NCBI GenBank assembly: GCA_029260735.1
Contig: JAJDCR010000033.1
Coordinates: forward strand, 16,260 to 80,259
Direction of reading: 5' to 3'
Length of the DNA stretch: 64,000 bases
Source of the DNA: Planctomycetota bacterium
GTDB lineage: Bacteria > Planctomycetota > Uabimicrobiia > Uabimicrobiales > Uabimicrobiaceae
The notes under the pieces were generated by a model. The model was not told the origin of the DNA. It ran no database searches and saw only the letters and a list, made by a program, of their open reading frames with translations. The position numbers and the translations under genes were made by a program. Shown here one piece after another: positions 18,167-28,262 of this stretch (position 1 is its first letter; each line of letters opens with the position of its first letter).

Positions 18167-20407
18167 TTGTCTGACAAACCAAATGATAAGCCTAGCAACA
18201 AAACAAACTTTTCTCCGACTAAATTTGGTACTTTTGGAGGAGTTTTCACTCCTTGCACCCTGACAATCCTTGGGGTTATTATGTTTTTACGCTTTGGCCA
18301 AGTAGTTGGTCAAGCAGGTGCGATCTATGCTCTAATCATTGTTTTACTCGCTAAACTCATCACTACTTTAACAGCCTTCTCTCTCTCGGCAATTGCAACA
18401 AACACAAGAGTAAAAGGGGGAGGAGCCTACTATCTAATCAGCCGAAGTTTAGGAGTAGAGCTAGGGGGCACCATTGGAATCATCTTTTTTCTAGCCCAAG
18501 CAATTTCTGTCGCCATGTATGTTATTGGGTTTACAGAAGCTTTTATAGACAGCTTCCCTCAGATTTTAAGTCTCCAACTACCTATTATTGGGCCTGTTAC
18601 AGTCACCATCGTAGCAAGTCTTGTTAACCTCCTTGTTTTTATTTGCGTTATGATTGGAGCAGGTTGGACAATTAAGCTTCAGTATGGCATTTTAGCATTA
18701 CTCTTTTTCTCCTTATTTTCTTTTTATTGGGGAGCTTTTCAAGACTTCAGCTGGGTCCAACTCCAAGCATCTTCCACTCCGAGCTACAAGCCTGGGCAGA
18801 ACTTTTTTACGATATTTGCTCTTTTTTTTCCCGCCGTCACAGGAATTATGGCCGGAGCTAATATGTCCGGTGACCTTAAAGAGCCTAGTCGCTCTATCCC
18901 CAAAGGAACTATTTTCTCGATTCTTTTCACCACTCTAGTTTACCTATCTATGGCCTTATTGCTTGCCGGCTCACGATCTCAAGAAGCTTTGATCAACAAC
19001 AACATGATCATCAAGGAAATGTCTTGGTTCCCCTTTCTGATAGTTCTAGGAGTCTTTTCCGCCACTTTATCTTCAGCCTTATCGAGTATGATGGGAGCTC
19101 CTCGCATTCTCCAAGCCTTTGCCCGCGATGAAGTTTTCAAAAGCCTAAAAATCTTCGCTCGAAGTAGCGGAAAAAACCAAGAACCTCGCTTTGCCATTAC
19201 TCTAACCTTCTTGATTTCCCAAATATGCATTTGCCTAGCGGACCTTGATGCCATCGCCCCTATTGTAACAATGTTTTTTATGATAACTTACGGAACGATT
19301 AACCTAGCGACCTTTTATGAATCCATTACAGGAAACCCTAGCTACCGCCCAACTTTTCGCTACAGCCATTGGTCCACTGAACTATTGGGAGCAGTGGGCT
19401 GTATTGCCGTGATGTTCTTGATGTCACCTCTTTGGGCAATTCTTTCGATTGCTTTAATGATTACCATATATGGATTGATTAGCCGCAAAGAAATTGAAAC
19501 GCGTTGGGGAGATGTCCGCAGTGGTTTAGCTTTCGAAAAAATTCGAAAAAATCTCCTAAACCTCCAAAACGATCATCCCAAAAATTGGCGCCCTATCGTT
19601 TTGGCTTTGAGCGGAGGAGCCTGGAGTCGCATGCCCTTAACCATCTACGCACGCTGGCTCACAGCAGGGCGAGGGCTCCTAACTCTAGGACAAATTATTG
19701 TCGGAGATATTTACAGTCTGCTAGAACGTAGAGTCAACCAGGAAAAAATTCTAAAGAAGTTCATCCAAGAAGAAGAAATGAGCGCCTGGGCAACCGCAGT
19801 CGTTGCTCCCTCCCTACCCGCAGGAATCCACGCCCTCGTTCAGTGCCACGGCATTGGAGAGATACGCCCCAATACAGTTCTTATTGGTTGGAATAGAGAC
19901 CCCGAGCGGAGCGAAGGATTTGCAACCATCATAAGTACCCTCGCCCGACTAAAGCGAAACGTCGTTGCCATTCGCTACCAGGAAAACAATGAAGATCCTC
20001 ATAAAGCTCCCGAAGGAACCATTGATGTCTGGTGGCGAGGAATGTCCAATGGAAAGCTCATGCTCCTATTCGCTCACCTCTTAAAGCAAAACAGTGAATG
20101 GAGAACCCATAAAATCCGGCTTTTACGAATAATTTCATCCTCTGCCGGTATCGATAAAGCACGCGAGCACTTACAAGAACTGATAGAACTTTCGCGGATC
20201 GAAGCAACCCCCGTCGTTATAGCTTCCGATAATGCCCCCCAAGCGATCCAAGAAACCTCCGCCCACGCCGCAGTCGTCTTCATCGGTTTTCAACCCCCCG
20301 AAAAAGAACAAGAATCTGACTTCGTCAGAAAAACGAACTATTTAATGGGAGACTTACGCACTGTCATTCTCGTGGCCAGCGTCGGAGGAATGGAGCTAGA
20401 TGCCTAA
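18167..20407 (+). CDS. SLC12-type cation-chloride cotransporter (APC superfamily)
   Basis: A 746-residue membrane transporter. Residues ~20-465 contain about 12 hydrophobic helices, starting GVFTPCTLTILGVIMFLRFG and including FFPAVTGIMAGANMSGDLK, the conserved cation-chloride cotransporter motif in the sixth helix. A soluble C-terminal domain (~480-746) also matches bacterial SLC12 relatives (CHGIGEIRPNTVLIGW). It is predicted to couple Cl- movement to Na+ and/or K+; ion use cannot be read from sequence. The start is TTG at 18167, with AAGGA nine bases upstream; no ATG fits the conserved N-terminus. Single gene. Confidence 0.9.
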   Translation: MSDKPNDKPSNKTNFSPTKFGTFGGVFTPCTLTILGVIMFLRFGQVVGQAGAIYALIIVLLAKLITTLTAFSLSAIATNTRVKGGGAYYLISRSLGVELGGTIGIIFFLAQAISVAMYVIGFTEAFIDSFPQILSLQLPIIGPVTVTIVASLVNLLVFICVMIGAGWTIKLQYGILALLFFSLFSFYWGAFQDFSWVQLQASSTPSYKPGQNFFTIFALFFPAVTGIMAGANMSGDLKEPSRSIPKGTIFSILFTTLVYLSMALLLAGSRSQEALINNNMIIKEMSWFPFLIVLGVFSATLSSALSSMMGAPRILQAFARDEVFKSLKIFARSSGKNQEPRFAITLTFLISQICICLADLDAIAPIVTMFFMITYGTINLATFYESITGNPSYRPTFRYSHWSTELLGAVGCIAVMFLMSPLWAILSIALMITIYGLISRKEIETRWGDVRSGLAFEKIRKNLLNLQNDHPKNWRPIVLALSGGAWSRMPLTIYARWLTAGRGLLTLGQIIVGDIYSLLERRVNQEKILKKFIQEEEMSAWATAVVAPSLPAGIHALVQCHGIGEIRPNTVLIGWNRDPERSEGFATIISTLARLKRNVVAIRYQENNEDPHKAPEGTIDVWWRGMSNGKLMLLFAHLLKQNSEWRTHKIRLLRIISSSAGIDKAREHLQELIELSRIEATPVVIASDNAPQAIQETSAHAAVVFIGFQPPEKEQESDFVRKTNYLMGDLRTVILVASVGGMELDA

Positions 20408-20475
20408 GCTTCTATTCCACAACTCTAGGGCTTGTCATTAAATAGGCCACTATAGATCAGAATTCTCTTGGCAGA

Positions 20476-20850
20476 CTACTTAACAAAACCAAAATATCCA
20501 AACATAAGACCCAACGCCAGCATAAGAACTCCCCAGGGCCAAGAATTTTTATACATTCCTCGGAAGCGAGAAATAGTTTTGGGAAATGCTATCAACCAAA
20601 TCCCTTTGAAAAGAGCGATCCAGCTAATGACGGTTATTAGGACAGGCCAGTCTTTGACCCAAATATTGTGGTGCTCCACCAAAAGAGCCCCGATAACGAG
20701 AGTCATAAACCCTGCAATATAGGTTAGGGCAGGAGATTTTTCAAAGTCTTCCACTAAATCTCCAAAAACAATTTGTCCTGTCAGAGCAGCGACTCCCGCA
20801 GAAAGGTAAATGAGGGATATAATTTTTGCCACAAAAATAGATAGTTCCAT
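20476..20850 (-). CDS. Small four-helix membrane protein, unknown function
   Basis: 124 residues with about four hydrophobic helices: ISLIYLSAGVAALTG, YIAGFMTLVIGALLV, WPVLITVISWIALFKGIWLI and WGVLMLALGLMFGYFGFV. The N-terminal half resembles small integral membrane proteins of unknown function found widely in bacteria, but I do not recognise a named family. It is convergent with the SLC12-type gene and a co-function is only a guess. Confidence 0.65.
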   Translation of the reverse strand: MELSIFVAKIISLIYLSAGVAALTGQIVFGDLVEDFEKSPALTYIAGFMTLVIGALLVEHHNIWVKDWPVLITVISWIALFKGIWLIAFPKTISRFRGMYKNSWPWGVLMLALGLMFGYFGFVK

Positions 20851-20903
20851 TTGAATTTATCTCTTTCTTAAAATTTTTTCGGTTAAAAAATAAAATTACT
20901 CGA

Positions 20904-21471
20904 TTTTTTTTGCTTTTCTGGGATGGGGGAATTTCCTTATCGCGCATACAACTATTATTTTTGGGCCAATTCGTGACCCAGGGCTCGTTCGCCTTTGGCT
21001 CACTTCACCCTGGGCTGTGTTGTGTAACACTTTCAGTGTATGGAACTCAGAGAAACGTTCTTTTTTATAGAATGCGCCAAAAACTTCATAATCCTAATTT
21101 GAAACGTCCCAGACTTTATAGCCTAACCGTTCTTAGCTTAATGACGGGGAAGAAAAAATCAAAAAAATGCGCTAGAATACCTTTAAAAACTGGATTCCCG
21201 CCTTCCCTTCTCGGGAATGAACACGGAAGGTTTTATCCGAACATTGGCCCAAAATTTGAGAGCGTATTCTGTAAGAAAGAATGATCCACGAAACTCCATA
21301 CACTGAAAGTGTTACACAACACAGCCCAGGGTGAAGTGAGCCAAAGGCGAACGAGCCCTGGGTCACGAACGAGCCCTGGGTCACGAACGAGCCCTGGGTC
21401 ACGAACGAGCCTAAAAATAATATTTGTATGCGCGATAAGGAAATTCCCCCATCCCAGAAAAGCAAAAAAAC
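20904..21471. mobile_element. ~570-bp inverted-repeat element with arm-internal tandem repeats
   Basis: The outer ends (20904-20947 and 21428-21471) are a near-perfect inverted pair around GCTTTTCTGGGATGGGGGAA. The inner arms (20974-21044 and 21295-21365) are also complementary through CTTTCAGTGTATGGA, CAGCCCAGGGTGAAG and CCAAAGGCGAACGAG. The centre (21045-21294) is non-coding. In the right arm an 18-mer is expanded to three copies, whereas the left arm has one. It looks like a non-autonomous transposable element or large fold-back element. Confidence 0.7.
21348..21411. repeat. Tandem 18-bp repeat, 3.5 copies
   Basis: CGAACGAGCCCTGGGTCA is repeated perfectly at 21348-21365, 21366-21383 and 21384-21401, with a partial copy to about 21411. 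The opposite arm of the element has only one copy, so the array arose by expansion after the element formed. Confidence 0.9.
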
Positions 21472-21527
21472 AAAAATGCCCCAAGAAGTGACCAAATCCT
21501 ATTTATGGAAACAAACTAAAAGGATAA

Positions 21528-21725
21528 TCCATTTTTCCAAGTGCCCATAACACGATTGACTCCATAGTAAGTAGTAATGTTGCCTCCGGCATTCTTAATA
21601 ATTATAGTAAAGACTTTGAATGTTTTCGACCACTAGAGGATGGTAATCCTAACACCAGCCACTTGTATCTTGTTAAAATGGCAAAAGCAAGACTACTGGA
21701 ATATATCATTAGTTTTGAAAAATGA
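21528..21725 (+). pseudogene. Relic of a possible four-helix-bundle protein
   Basis: A stop-to-stop frame of 65 residues without a good start codon. The translation (DSIVSSNVASGILNNYSKDF, then LYLVKMAKARLLEYI) loosely resembles four-helix-bundle proteins related to the 23S rRNA intervening-sequence product, whose signature is a SNIAEG-like turn followed by F-(2)-FL-IA. It is too short and lacks the N-terminus. It sits beside the inverted-repeat element, which may have truncated it. The rest of 21726-21913 shows nothing. Confidence 0.35.
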
Positions 21726-21913
21726 GATACTCAAAAAGTCACTCACTGCGTGACAAATTCTATTGGATAAGAAGATGTAACTTTTAAAAAGTTAGGCTTT
21801 ACAGTAAGGGATATAAGTATACACTATACTCTTTCCTAATAAAAATAAGCTATAGCGCGTATTTTTTTTTGTAACTTCTTGTTACCTTTTTAAGGAATCC
21901 AAGCTCAAGCGAG

Positions 21914-22816
21914 TTAGCTTATCTCATAGCTCACCATAAGCAAAGGCTTCGCTTTTTCCAAATCCTCAGAGTTCCTCAAAGTAAGCTCCAAATTTCCCGT
22001 CCCAAAATGCCCAATGTTGGTCACATCCCGACTAAATCCCTCTTCTAACAAGTCCGACGAAACAGGGTTTGCTTTCAAATAGAGCAAAATAGTTTCGCTG
22101 CGAGGATGAATCTCTACACAGGCAAAGTTACGCATTCTTTTGAAAGCAAAATAGTCTAGGAGAGTTTTTACTTGGATATCATCGCCCAAAGAAAAAATAA
22201 AAGTCTTTAAGTCTTCATAGAGCTTTTTTAGCTCAGGCTTAGATTGTTCCAAGTACTCTACAACCGTTTTTGTACTCTTGTTAAGTTTCGTTGTAGGCAA
22301 AGCAGATTCTACTGTAGTAGCATTAACTAGCTCCAGTAAAAGAAATTCTTTTTCATATTGACGGTAGCGAACAAGCTCAATATTGCGGTTAATCTGTTTT
22401 ACGGCGTGCTCATCGTATTTGGTGTAGTCACCAGCTATACAAATTAGACGTGGAGAGCTCCACTCTATTTTTTCTGCCACTTCAGCCCTTACTTTTCGAA
22501 GAACCAGTAGCTCAAATTCACCGCAGTGATCCATCAGCCAATCTAAATAAAAGAGCCCTTGGTTAATCACATTTTCGTTACGAGCTCTTTTATATTCAAT
22601 GATAACAGGGCAGCCATTTTCATCTATCCCTAAAGTGTCTATTCGTCCACCATGCCTTTGACCAGTTGAGTACTCAGAAGCAAGTAGAGTTACTCCAAGA
22701 AGAGCTTCTAAGTTTTTCTCGATTAGGCTTTGTAGATCTCTTTCTAGAAAAGCCCATTTTCCTTCTAACTCTGTTGTAGAGTTTTCGTTGATTCGAAATA
22801 GCTTGATATCTGTCAT
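21914..22816 (-). CDS. NucS-like PD-(D/E)XK nuclease-domain protein with DUF5655-like C-terminus
   Basis: 300 residues. The N-terminal half has the endonuclease NucS/DUF91-like restriction fold: GGRIDTLGIDENG, then PVIIEYKRARNENVINQ, giving the D...E-x-K catalytic arrangement at about residues 58-77 and a Q further on. The C-terminal half (DIQVKTLLDYFAFKRMRNFACVEI-type segment) matches the DUF5655 domain often fused to it. It probably binds or cleaves DNA. It is the last gene of the eight-gene minus-strand array, 50 bases after the broken kinase, which suggests a nuclease role in that putative defence system. Confidence 0.75.
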   Translation of the reverse strand: MTDIKLFRINENSTTELEGKWAFLERDLQSLIEKNLEALLGVTLLASEYSTGQRHGGRIDTLGIDENGCPVIIEYKRARNENVINQGLFYLDWLMDHCGEFELLVLRKVRAEVAEKIEWSSPRLICIAGDYTKYDEHAVKQINRNIELVRYRQYEKEFLLLELVNATTVESALPTTKLNKSTKTVVEYLEQSKPELKKLYEDLKTFIFSLGDDIQVKTLLDYFAFKRMRNFACVEIHPRSETILLYLKANPVSSDLLEEGFSRDVTNIGHFGTGNLELTLRNSEDLEKAKPLLMVSYEIS

Positions 22817-22866
22817 GGGGTTGCCTTGAATAACTTTGATTAAGAAAAAAAGAACTGAGTTCTAAC

Positions 22867-24245
22867 TCATAAGTTTTCAACTGTTTTCATTACCATTCTC
22901 TGTGCTTTATTTACTCCAATGATCGCACCAAGTAGCCAACCAATGAATAATCCAACCAATAATCCAACCAATACCAATGGTTCATTGGCTTTCTTATCTA
23001 TCAAAAAAACTATAATAACTCCTATTAGACCACCAAACAATGATCCTTTTAAGGAAACAAAAAAAACTATTTTATTGATATTAACCTTTTTGATTCTTCT
23101 TTTTGTTTTATCTAATCCAATGATCTCACCAAGTAGCCAGCCAATGAATAATCCAACGAATGTGAATGTTTCAGCGGCTGCCTTATCTGTCAAAAAACTT
23201 ACAATAAATCCTGTTAGACCACCAAGTAATAATCCTTTTAATGATGCTAAAGAATCTACTTTATTGAGAGCAACTTTATCGTTTAGCTTAGGTAAATGTT
23301 TTTTTTCATTCCTTTTATTTATCTCTTCTATTCTTTTTTGTGCTCTATTTACTCCAATGATCGCACCAAGTAGCCAACCAATGAATATTCCAACGAATAT
23401 CAATTGTCCAGCGACTGCCTTATCTGTCAAAAAACTTATAATAAAGAATGTTAGACCACCAAATAATGATCCTTTTAATGAGACAAAAAAAACTAGCTTA
23501 TAGACATTGCCCCTATCACCTAGTTTAGGCGGATGTTTTTCTTTTAGGGATTCAAAACATTCTGAAATATTTTCCTTCCTTGTATTCACTTCTTTTGAAG
23601 GACATGTTTCGTCAGCTATTTTGTTTAGTTTTTCTATCACTTCAATAAAATCTTGAGGCCGTTTTTCAGGATTTTTTGCCTCACAGTCCCCTATCAGATA
23701 CAACAATTCACGATTTCCAAAGTTATCTATTTCTCTAGGATGAGGGCTAAGAGAACCAAAAAAGATTTTTTTTAAAGTACGACCGTAAGCAAAGACATCA
23801 CTATACTTACCTATAGGCCATGATCGATTATCAACTATTTTGCCAATCTGTTCTGGGGGTGCGTACTGAAGAGTACCTGCTATTGACTGTTCATTACACT
23901 GCGATTGCTGCTTTGGATGTGTTGAGCCGATTTTGCAAGAACTTCTCCTCTTACAGCAAGTCCAAAGTCGATAATTTTGAGCTGTTCTTGCTTTTCAGGA
24001 TATAGAATATTGGCTGGTTTTAGATCCCTGTGAATGACATCCACACTATGGGCATCCTTCATTCCACTGGCAATTAGAAGAGCTATTTTTAGCCCCTTCT
24101 CTAAAGAAAAATTACCATTTCTCTCAATAAAACGATCTAAGTCTTCTCCATGAAAGTACTCTGTTACCAAATATGCTTTTTCTCGAAGGTTCCAGTTTAC
24201 ATAACCGTAATCTTTTAAAGTGATAGTGTTTACCTCAAAAGTCAT
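22867..24245 (-). pseudogene. N-lobe-less Ser/Thr kinase with three membrane hairpins, frameshifted
   Basis: Two minus-strand frames belong together. The first (24245-23880) starts in an ATGA overlap with the helicase gene. It encodes LVTEYFHGEDL, the catalytic loop VIHRDLKPANIL and IIDFGLAVRG, then runs into a stop. The second frame, overlapping near 23.88-23.95 kb, continues GTLQYAPPEQIG, SDVFAYGRTL and a C-lobe end at KNPEKRP. The glycine loop and the catalytic lysine are missing, because the gene begins near beta-strand 4. After the kinase come three repeats of a two-helix unit (SLKGSLFGGL...FLTDKA...FIGWLLGAIIG...KAQ) across 22.87-23.51 kb. A one-base frameshift and a missing N-lobe point to a pseudogene or pseudokinase; a sequencing error is possible for the shift but not for the missing lobe. 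Confidence 0.75.
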
Positions 24246-27200
24246 CGACGCACTCCATTGATTACTTTCGTTAAAACGCTCACTATTCTGGGCCCCCTTC
24301 TTTTATAACCAAGTACTTTTATCATTTCCTCTAAAAGCTCTTCCTTTGTTCGATTCAATTCATCCGACTCTATCCACTCGATTATTTCTTCTAGCTTAGA
24401 CCTAGGGTATTCATCTATTTTCAAACGCGTTTCAAATGAGGGCTTCTTATTCCTTTCATTCTGGGAAGGAATTTCTACAACAGGTGAGGGTTTAACTTCA
24501 GTAATTGTATTCTCTTGGGATGTACAATGAGCGAGTACATTTCGGTACTCTTTCATTACACGCTTCACTTCTTCCTCTTTTCGGAGAAACCAGTCCGTCG
24601 ACCAAATGCGACAAAAATTCCAACCAAGGGCTTCTAACTGTTGCTGTCTTAGCCTATCTCGCTCTCGGGCAGTGTAAGACGAGTGGTAGGAAGCTCCATC
24701 GCATTCAATAGCAAGAATGTTTCTTCCTTTCTTTTCGGGATGTACAACAGCAAAATCAAGTCTATACTTCCCTACTCCAAACTGGGGCAAAAGATCAAGT
24801 CCTTTATTGGATAAAGTTTGGTAGATATCAAACTCAAACGGATTCATTGAGTGATCTTCTGAGTAGACTTTTTCTAAGTTACTTCCTCCACTAGCGGCAT
24901 ATTCTAAGTAAAGCTTAAGCAATTCCACCCCTCGGGCTTTCGATTTCCTTAAATCAATTTCTTCTCCTAAAAAAGAAGAAACCACAGTCATTTTTTTTCG
25001 AGCCCTAGTAATAGCTACATTAAGCCGCCGTTCTCCTCCACTTTGGTTAATAGGACCAAACCTATGAGGAAGTTCTCCTTGGGCGTTTTTCCCATAACCA
25101 ATAGATAAAAGGATAGAATCTCGCTCATCGCCTTGAACACGTTCTAGATTTTTGATAAAAAAACGCTCTTCTTTTTCTTCGATGAAAAAATCACTTTCTA
25201 TCTTGTTTTCTCTCAAATACTCATCTAGTGCATGTTGAATTCTTTGAGCGTGCTTTAAGCCTAGAGCAATTACTCCGAGAGATTGTTTGGGAAAGTTTTG
25301 AGCATGTTCGAGAATTAACTCTACGACTTTATTGACCTCTGCTGCAGAGCTTTCTTTCCCTTGATTGACCTTAGAGCAGTAAGGAGCCAAAATGTGTTTT
25401 AAAGGAGGAGTTCCTCCTATTCCAGGAAAAGTAATTAAGCAATCTTCGTAAATATGATGATTGGAAAAAGCAATTAACCGTTCATCTCGACTTCGGTAAT
25501 GCCACTTTAGAGTATGATCAGGCAAAAATGAAGAAAGGTTATCCAATAAGCTTTCAAACCCTTCGATTTTATTCCCATCTTCTTCTTGATCAGGATATCC
25601 TGAGATAAAAAATGAAGTGGGAGGAAGCTGTTGACGATCTCCAGCAACTACGATTTGAGAGCCTCGCATAATGGACGAAATGGCATCTTCTGTTAGAACT
25701 TGGCTCGCTTCATCAAAGATAACAACATCAAAATATTGTTTTGCATTAAAAAGTTGACTAATAGAGAGAGGGCTTCCCATCCAGCAAGGACATACAGAAG
25801 TGATCACAGTAGAGGTTTGATTGATCAGCTTACGTAAGGGAAGATGTCTTCGTTTCTTTTTTACCTCTCTTTTGAGAATATCCACCTGCTCAGGGTTACC
25901 ATCCATAGATTCGATAGCCCACTGCGAATGTTTACGAGTGATACGATCTGCTGTAATTTGAAGCTTTCTATTATCTAGCTCCTGAAAACTTTCGACTTCT
26001 TTCGTATGGGTTTTTCCCATAAAAGATTGAATACTGGAATCTTTTAAAATAGCTTCGTCGTAGCATGACTGTAACCAAGAATATTCAAAGCAATTTTTCC
26101 AAGAACTTGGAGGAACCGCTAACTTTTGGATCTCTTGCAGAAAAATCTTTAAGCCTAAACTTAGCAAGCTTTGAGTACTTTGAAAAACCTCCACTACTTG
26201 GTAAGGAGTTACTTGGTCACCATGTAGCTCTTGAAGAGTAGATTTTAGCTTAGAAAAAGAAATTTTTTCCAACCCTTGACAACCTAATATTTGACTGATA
26301 TCTCTCAGTCTTGTTTCGAATTTATCTTTATGATTTTTTAGCGAAACTATATTCAAAGGAGGGAAAGGAAGACACTTCTGCTGGAAAACGTGACTCCACA
26401 CAACTAAAACATGTTTAGCTAACTCGACATCCTTTGCTACACTATGCAGAGGTTTTTTTTCTTTTTTGAGAAAAGTTTTAACTGTTTTAGAAACTTTTCG
26501 GTAGGAAGGAAAAAGGAGCCAATAAAAAAATGCTTTCCCTCTATTGTCAGTTGTGGGAGCAAGTATTTTTGTAAAACTCTGCATATCTTGGGTAAAAAAC
26601 TCAGGATCATATCGAGTTAAGAGTTGCTGAGAAATCAAAAAGGTCTTACATAGTTTATCTAAACATTGCTGGCTTTTGATCTCTATGGGGTAAATTTTTT
26701 TTAGCTCTGATAGAGTTTCTGTGAAATCATCCCAGTCTAATAATAGAGAAGAGCAATGATCTCTGCAACTCTGTATATCAAGATTATTTTGAACTTTACT
26801 TTTTACCCATAAAGAGGTATTTTTTTTCAAGAAAATATCGGAAAACTTTTCTAGTATAGCTACTTTGTCTTGGATTGCCCGGACATTTTTTTCTGTTAAG
26901 TTTTGGAGAGTTTTTCCACGCCAGCGAATTTGGCATTTCTTTACTTGAGCAGGATAGCCCAAAAGGAGAGCTCTCAAATCAAATATACTTTTACCCGAAG
27001 GGGCCAGCTTTGTGTGCATTTTGGCAACATGGGAATTTAAAACATCTCTTTTTTGTATGTACTCGGAATGGATTGAATATGCATCAATGGAGGGAGCGTG
27101 CTTTATCTGCTTTAATGAGTTCCCAATATGACGAATAAACTCCGATTTAGAAATTTCTGCTCCATGGACATCCAAAACGAGTTTGTCTAGCCCAACACTA

Positions 27201-28204
27201 GTCAACCTCTTTTTTACCGCTTCCAACGCCGCTCTTTTTTCTGCGACAAAGAGGACTTTTTTTCTTTCCGCAATCAAAGATGAAATTAAATTCGCAATAG
27301 TCTGACTTTTTCCCGTTCCCGGTGGTCCTTGAATTACACAACTTTGCCCCTTAAGAACGCTATTTACTGCAACATGCTGGCTTGAGTCGATATCTAAAAT
27401 CAAATGTTCATCGCCAGGCAATTTCTGATCAAGGGAACTTCTGTTCTCCTCAAAACCACTTTGGCTCATCTGAATTCGAGCATCTTGGTTACCAGCAATG
27501 GCCGCAATAATTTCGTGATTGTTCAGGAGAGAAAGATTCTCTACTAAGTCATTCACCATTGCCATTTTCTGAAAAGCAAAGTTAGCCAAGTGAAGGCTTT
27601 TCCTATTGATTTTCAGTCCTTCTATTTCAGACTGGTACTTCTCTAGATGATCAAATATTGGTTCAAAATCGAGCTCTCCCTTATTTCCGATAGCTAGCTC
27701 GGATAAACTTTCTAAGTCCAAATCAATCCCGAACTGATCCAACCAAAAATGAGAAAGAATAGAGTTTAGTTGAAAGTCACCCTGTATCTGCAAAGAAACA
27801 CTTCCCAGATTTCCTGATCCAAAGATAACCTTGACTGGTAAAAGAACAAGAGGTGACTCAGGATCTCTTCCTTTGTCCAAAGCAGTCCAAGTAACAATCC
27901 CCAAACCCAGAAATAGAGTTTCCAGCCCTTTCTCTTCTAAATTTTCTCTAGCTTTACGAGTAATTTGTCTAAGAGACTTTACCCTTTCGGGCCATTGAGA
28001 CGAGGGAAAAAACTTGTTGAGCTTAACAGATTTTCCTTTAAGAAGCGGCTCTAGTAAAGTTAACCCTATCTCTGAAAAGTCGATTGTTCCTCTCTTCAAA
28101 GGAAGAAAGTAAAGGAGTTGATTTCGACGAGAGAGATCCAGTAACCTCTTTTTCCAAACTTCACAGGCATCTTCTATATCTTGAAGCCGAGTTTGTTTTT
28201 CCAT
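24242..28204 (-). CDS. DUF4011-type SF1 helicase with C-terminal Vsr-like nuclease
   Basis: A 1,320-residue helicase-nuclease. The N-terminus (WKKRLLDLSRRNQLLYF) is the DUF4011 signature. The SF1 motor has Walker A GPPGTGKSQTIANLI near residue 291, Walker B DVVIFDEASQVL near 830 and AGDRQQLPP near 852. Later motifs include EKEERFFIKNLERVQGDERD and RLNVAITRARKKM. The C-terminal region (about 1145-1215) carries an REase of the MTES_1575/Vsr type: ECDGASYHS, ARERDRLRQ, LGWNFCRIWSTDWF. Such proteins are predicted nucleic-acid-targeting defence factors. It sits 58 bases after the Sel1 gene and overlaps the next gene by four bases, so it is embedded in the dynamin/kinase operon. Confidence 0.88.
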   Translation of the reverse strand: MEKQTRLQDIEDACEVWKKRLLDLSRRNQLLYFLPLKRGTIDFSEIGLTLLEPLLKGKSVKLNKFFPSSQWPERVKSLRQITRKARENLEEKGLETLFLGLGIVTWTALDKGRDPESPLVLLPVKVIFGSGNLGSVSLQIQGDFQLNSILSHFWLDQFGIDLDLESLSELAIGNKGELDFEPIFDHLEKYQSEIEGLKINRKSLHLANFAFQKMAMVNDLVENLSLLNNHEIIAAIAGNQDARIQMSQSGFEENRSSLDQKLPGDEHLILDIDSSQHVAVNSVLKGQSCVIQGPPGTGKSQTIANLISSLIAERKKVLFVAEKRAALEAVKKRLTSVGLDKLVLDVHGAEISKSEFIRHIGNSLKQIKHAPSIDAYSIHSEYIQKRDVLNSHVAKMHTKLAPSGKSIFDLRALLLGYPAQVKKCQIRWRGKTLQNLTEKNVRAIQDKVAILEKFSDIFLKKNTSLWVKSKVQNNLDIQSCRDHCSSLLLDWDDFTETLSELKKIYPIEIKSQQCLDKLCKTFLISQQLLTRYDPEFFTQDMQSFTKILAPTTDNRGKAFFYWLLFPSYRKVSKTVKTFLKKEKKPLHSVAKDVELAKHVLVVWSHVFQQKCLPFPPLNIVSLKNHKDKFETRLRDISQILGCQGLEKISFSKLKSTLQELHGDQVTPYQVVEVFQSTQSLLSLGLKIFLQEIQKLAVPPSSWKNCFEYSWLQSCYDEAILKDSSIQSFMGKTHTKEVESFQELDNRKLQITADRITRKHSQWAIESMDGNPEQVDILKREVKKKRRHLPLRKLINQTSTVITSVCPCWMGSPLSISQLFNAKQYFDVVIFDEASQVLTEDAISSIMRGSQIVVAGDRQQLPPTSFFISGYPDQEEDGNKIEGFESLLDNLSSFLPDHTLKWHYRSRDERLIAFSNHHIYEDCLITFPGIGGTPPLKHILAPYCSKVNQGKESSAAEVNKVVELILEHAQNFPKQSLGVIALGLKHAQRIQHALDEYLRENKIESDFFIEEKEERFFIKNLERVQGDERDSILLSIGYGKNAQGELPHRFGPINQSGGERRLNVAITRARKKMTVVSSFLGEEIDLRKSKARGVELLKLYLEYAASGGSNLEKVYSEDHSMNPFEFDIYQTLSNKGLDLLPQFGVGKYRLDFAVVHPEKKGRNILAIECDGASYHSSYTARERDRLRQQQLEALGWNFCRIWSTDWFLRKEEEVKRVMKEYRNVLAHCTSQENTITEVKPSPVVEIPSQNERNKKPSFETRLKIDEYPRSKLEEIIEWIESDELNRTKEELLEEMIKVLGYKRRGPRIVSVLTKVINGVRR

Positions 28205-28262
28205 TAAACCTTTCCCGTTTTCTACACAAAATTGTTAAAGTATTAAAAACATCCGAGAGCTT

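Noticed and set aside
21348..21411. Possible CRISPR array (regular 18-mers)
   Set aside because: The units are directly adjacent with no spacers, and no cas genes are present.
21840..21900. Terminator for the minus-strand array (GTAAC-TTCTT-GTTAC hairpin)
   Set aside because: The stem is only about five base pairs and its T-run favours the plus strand, so it does not serve the minus-strand genes.
22919..23503. 194-codon plus-strand frame with repeats
   Set aside because: It is the antisense of the three membrane-hairpin repeats; its repeats simply mirror those of the kinase gene.
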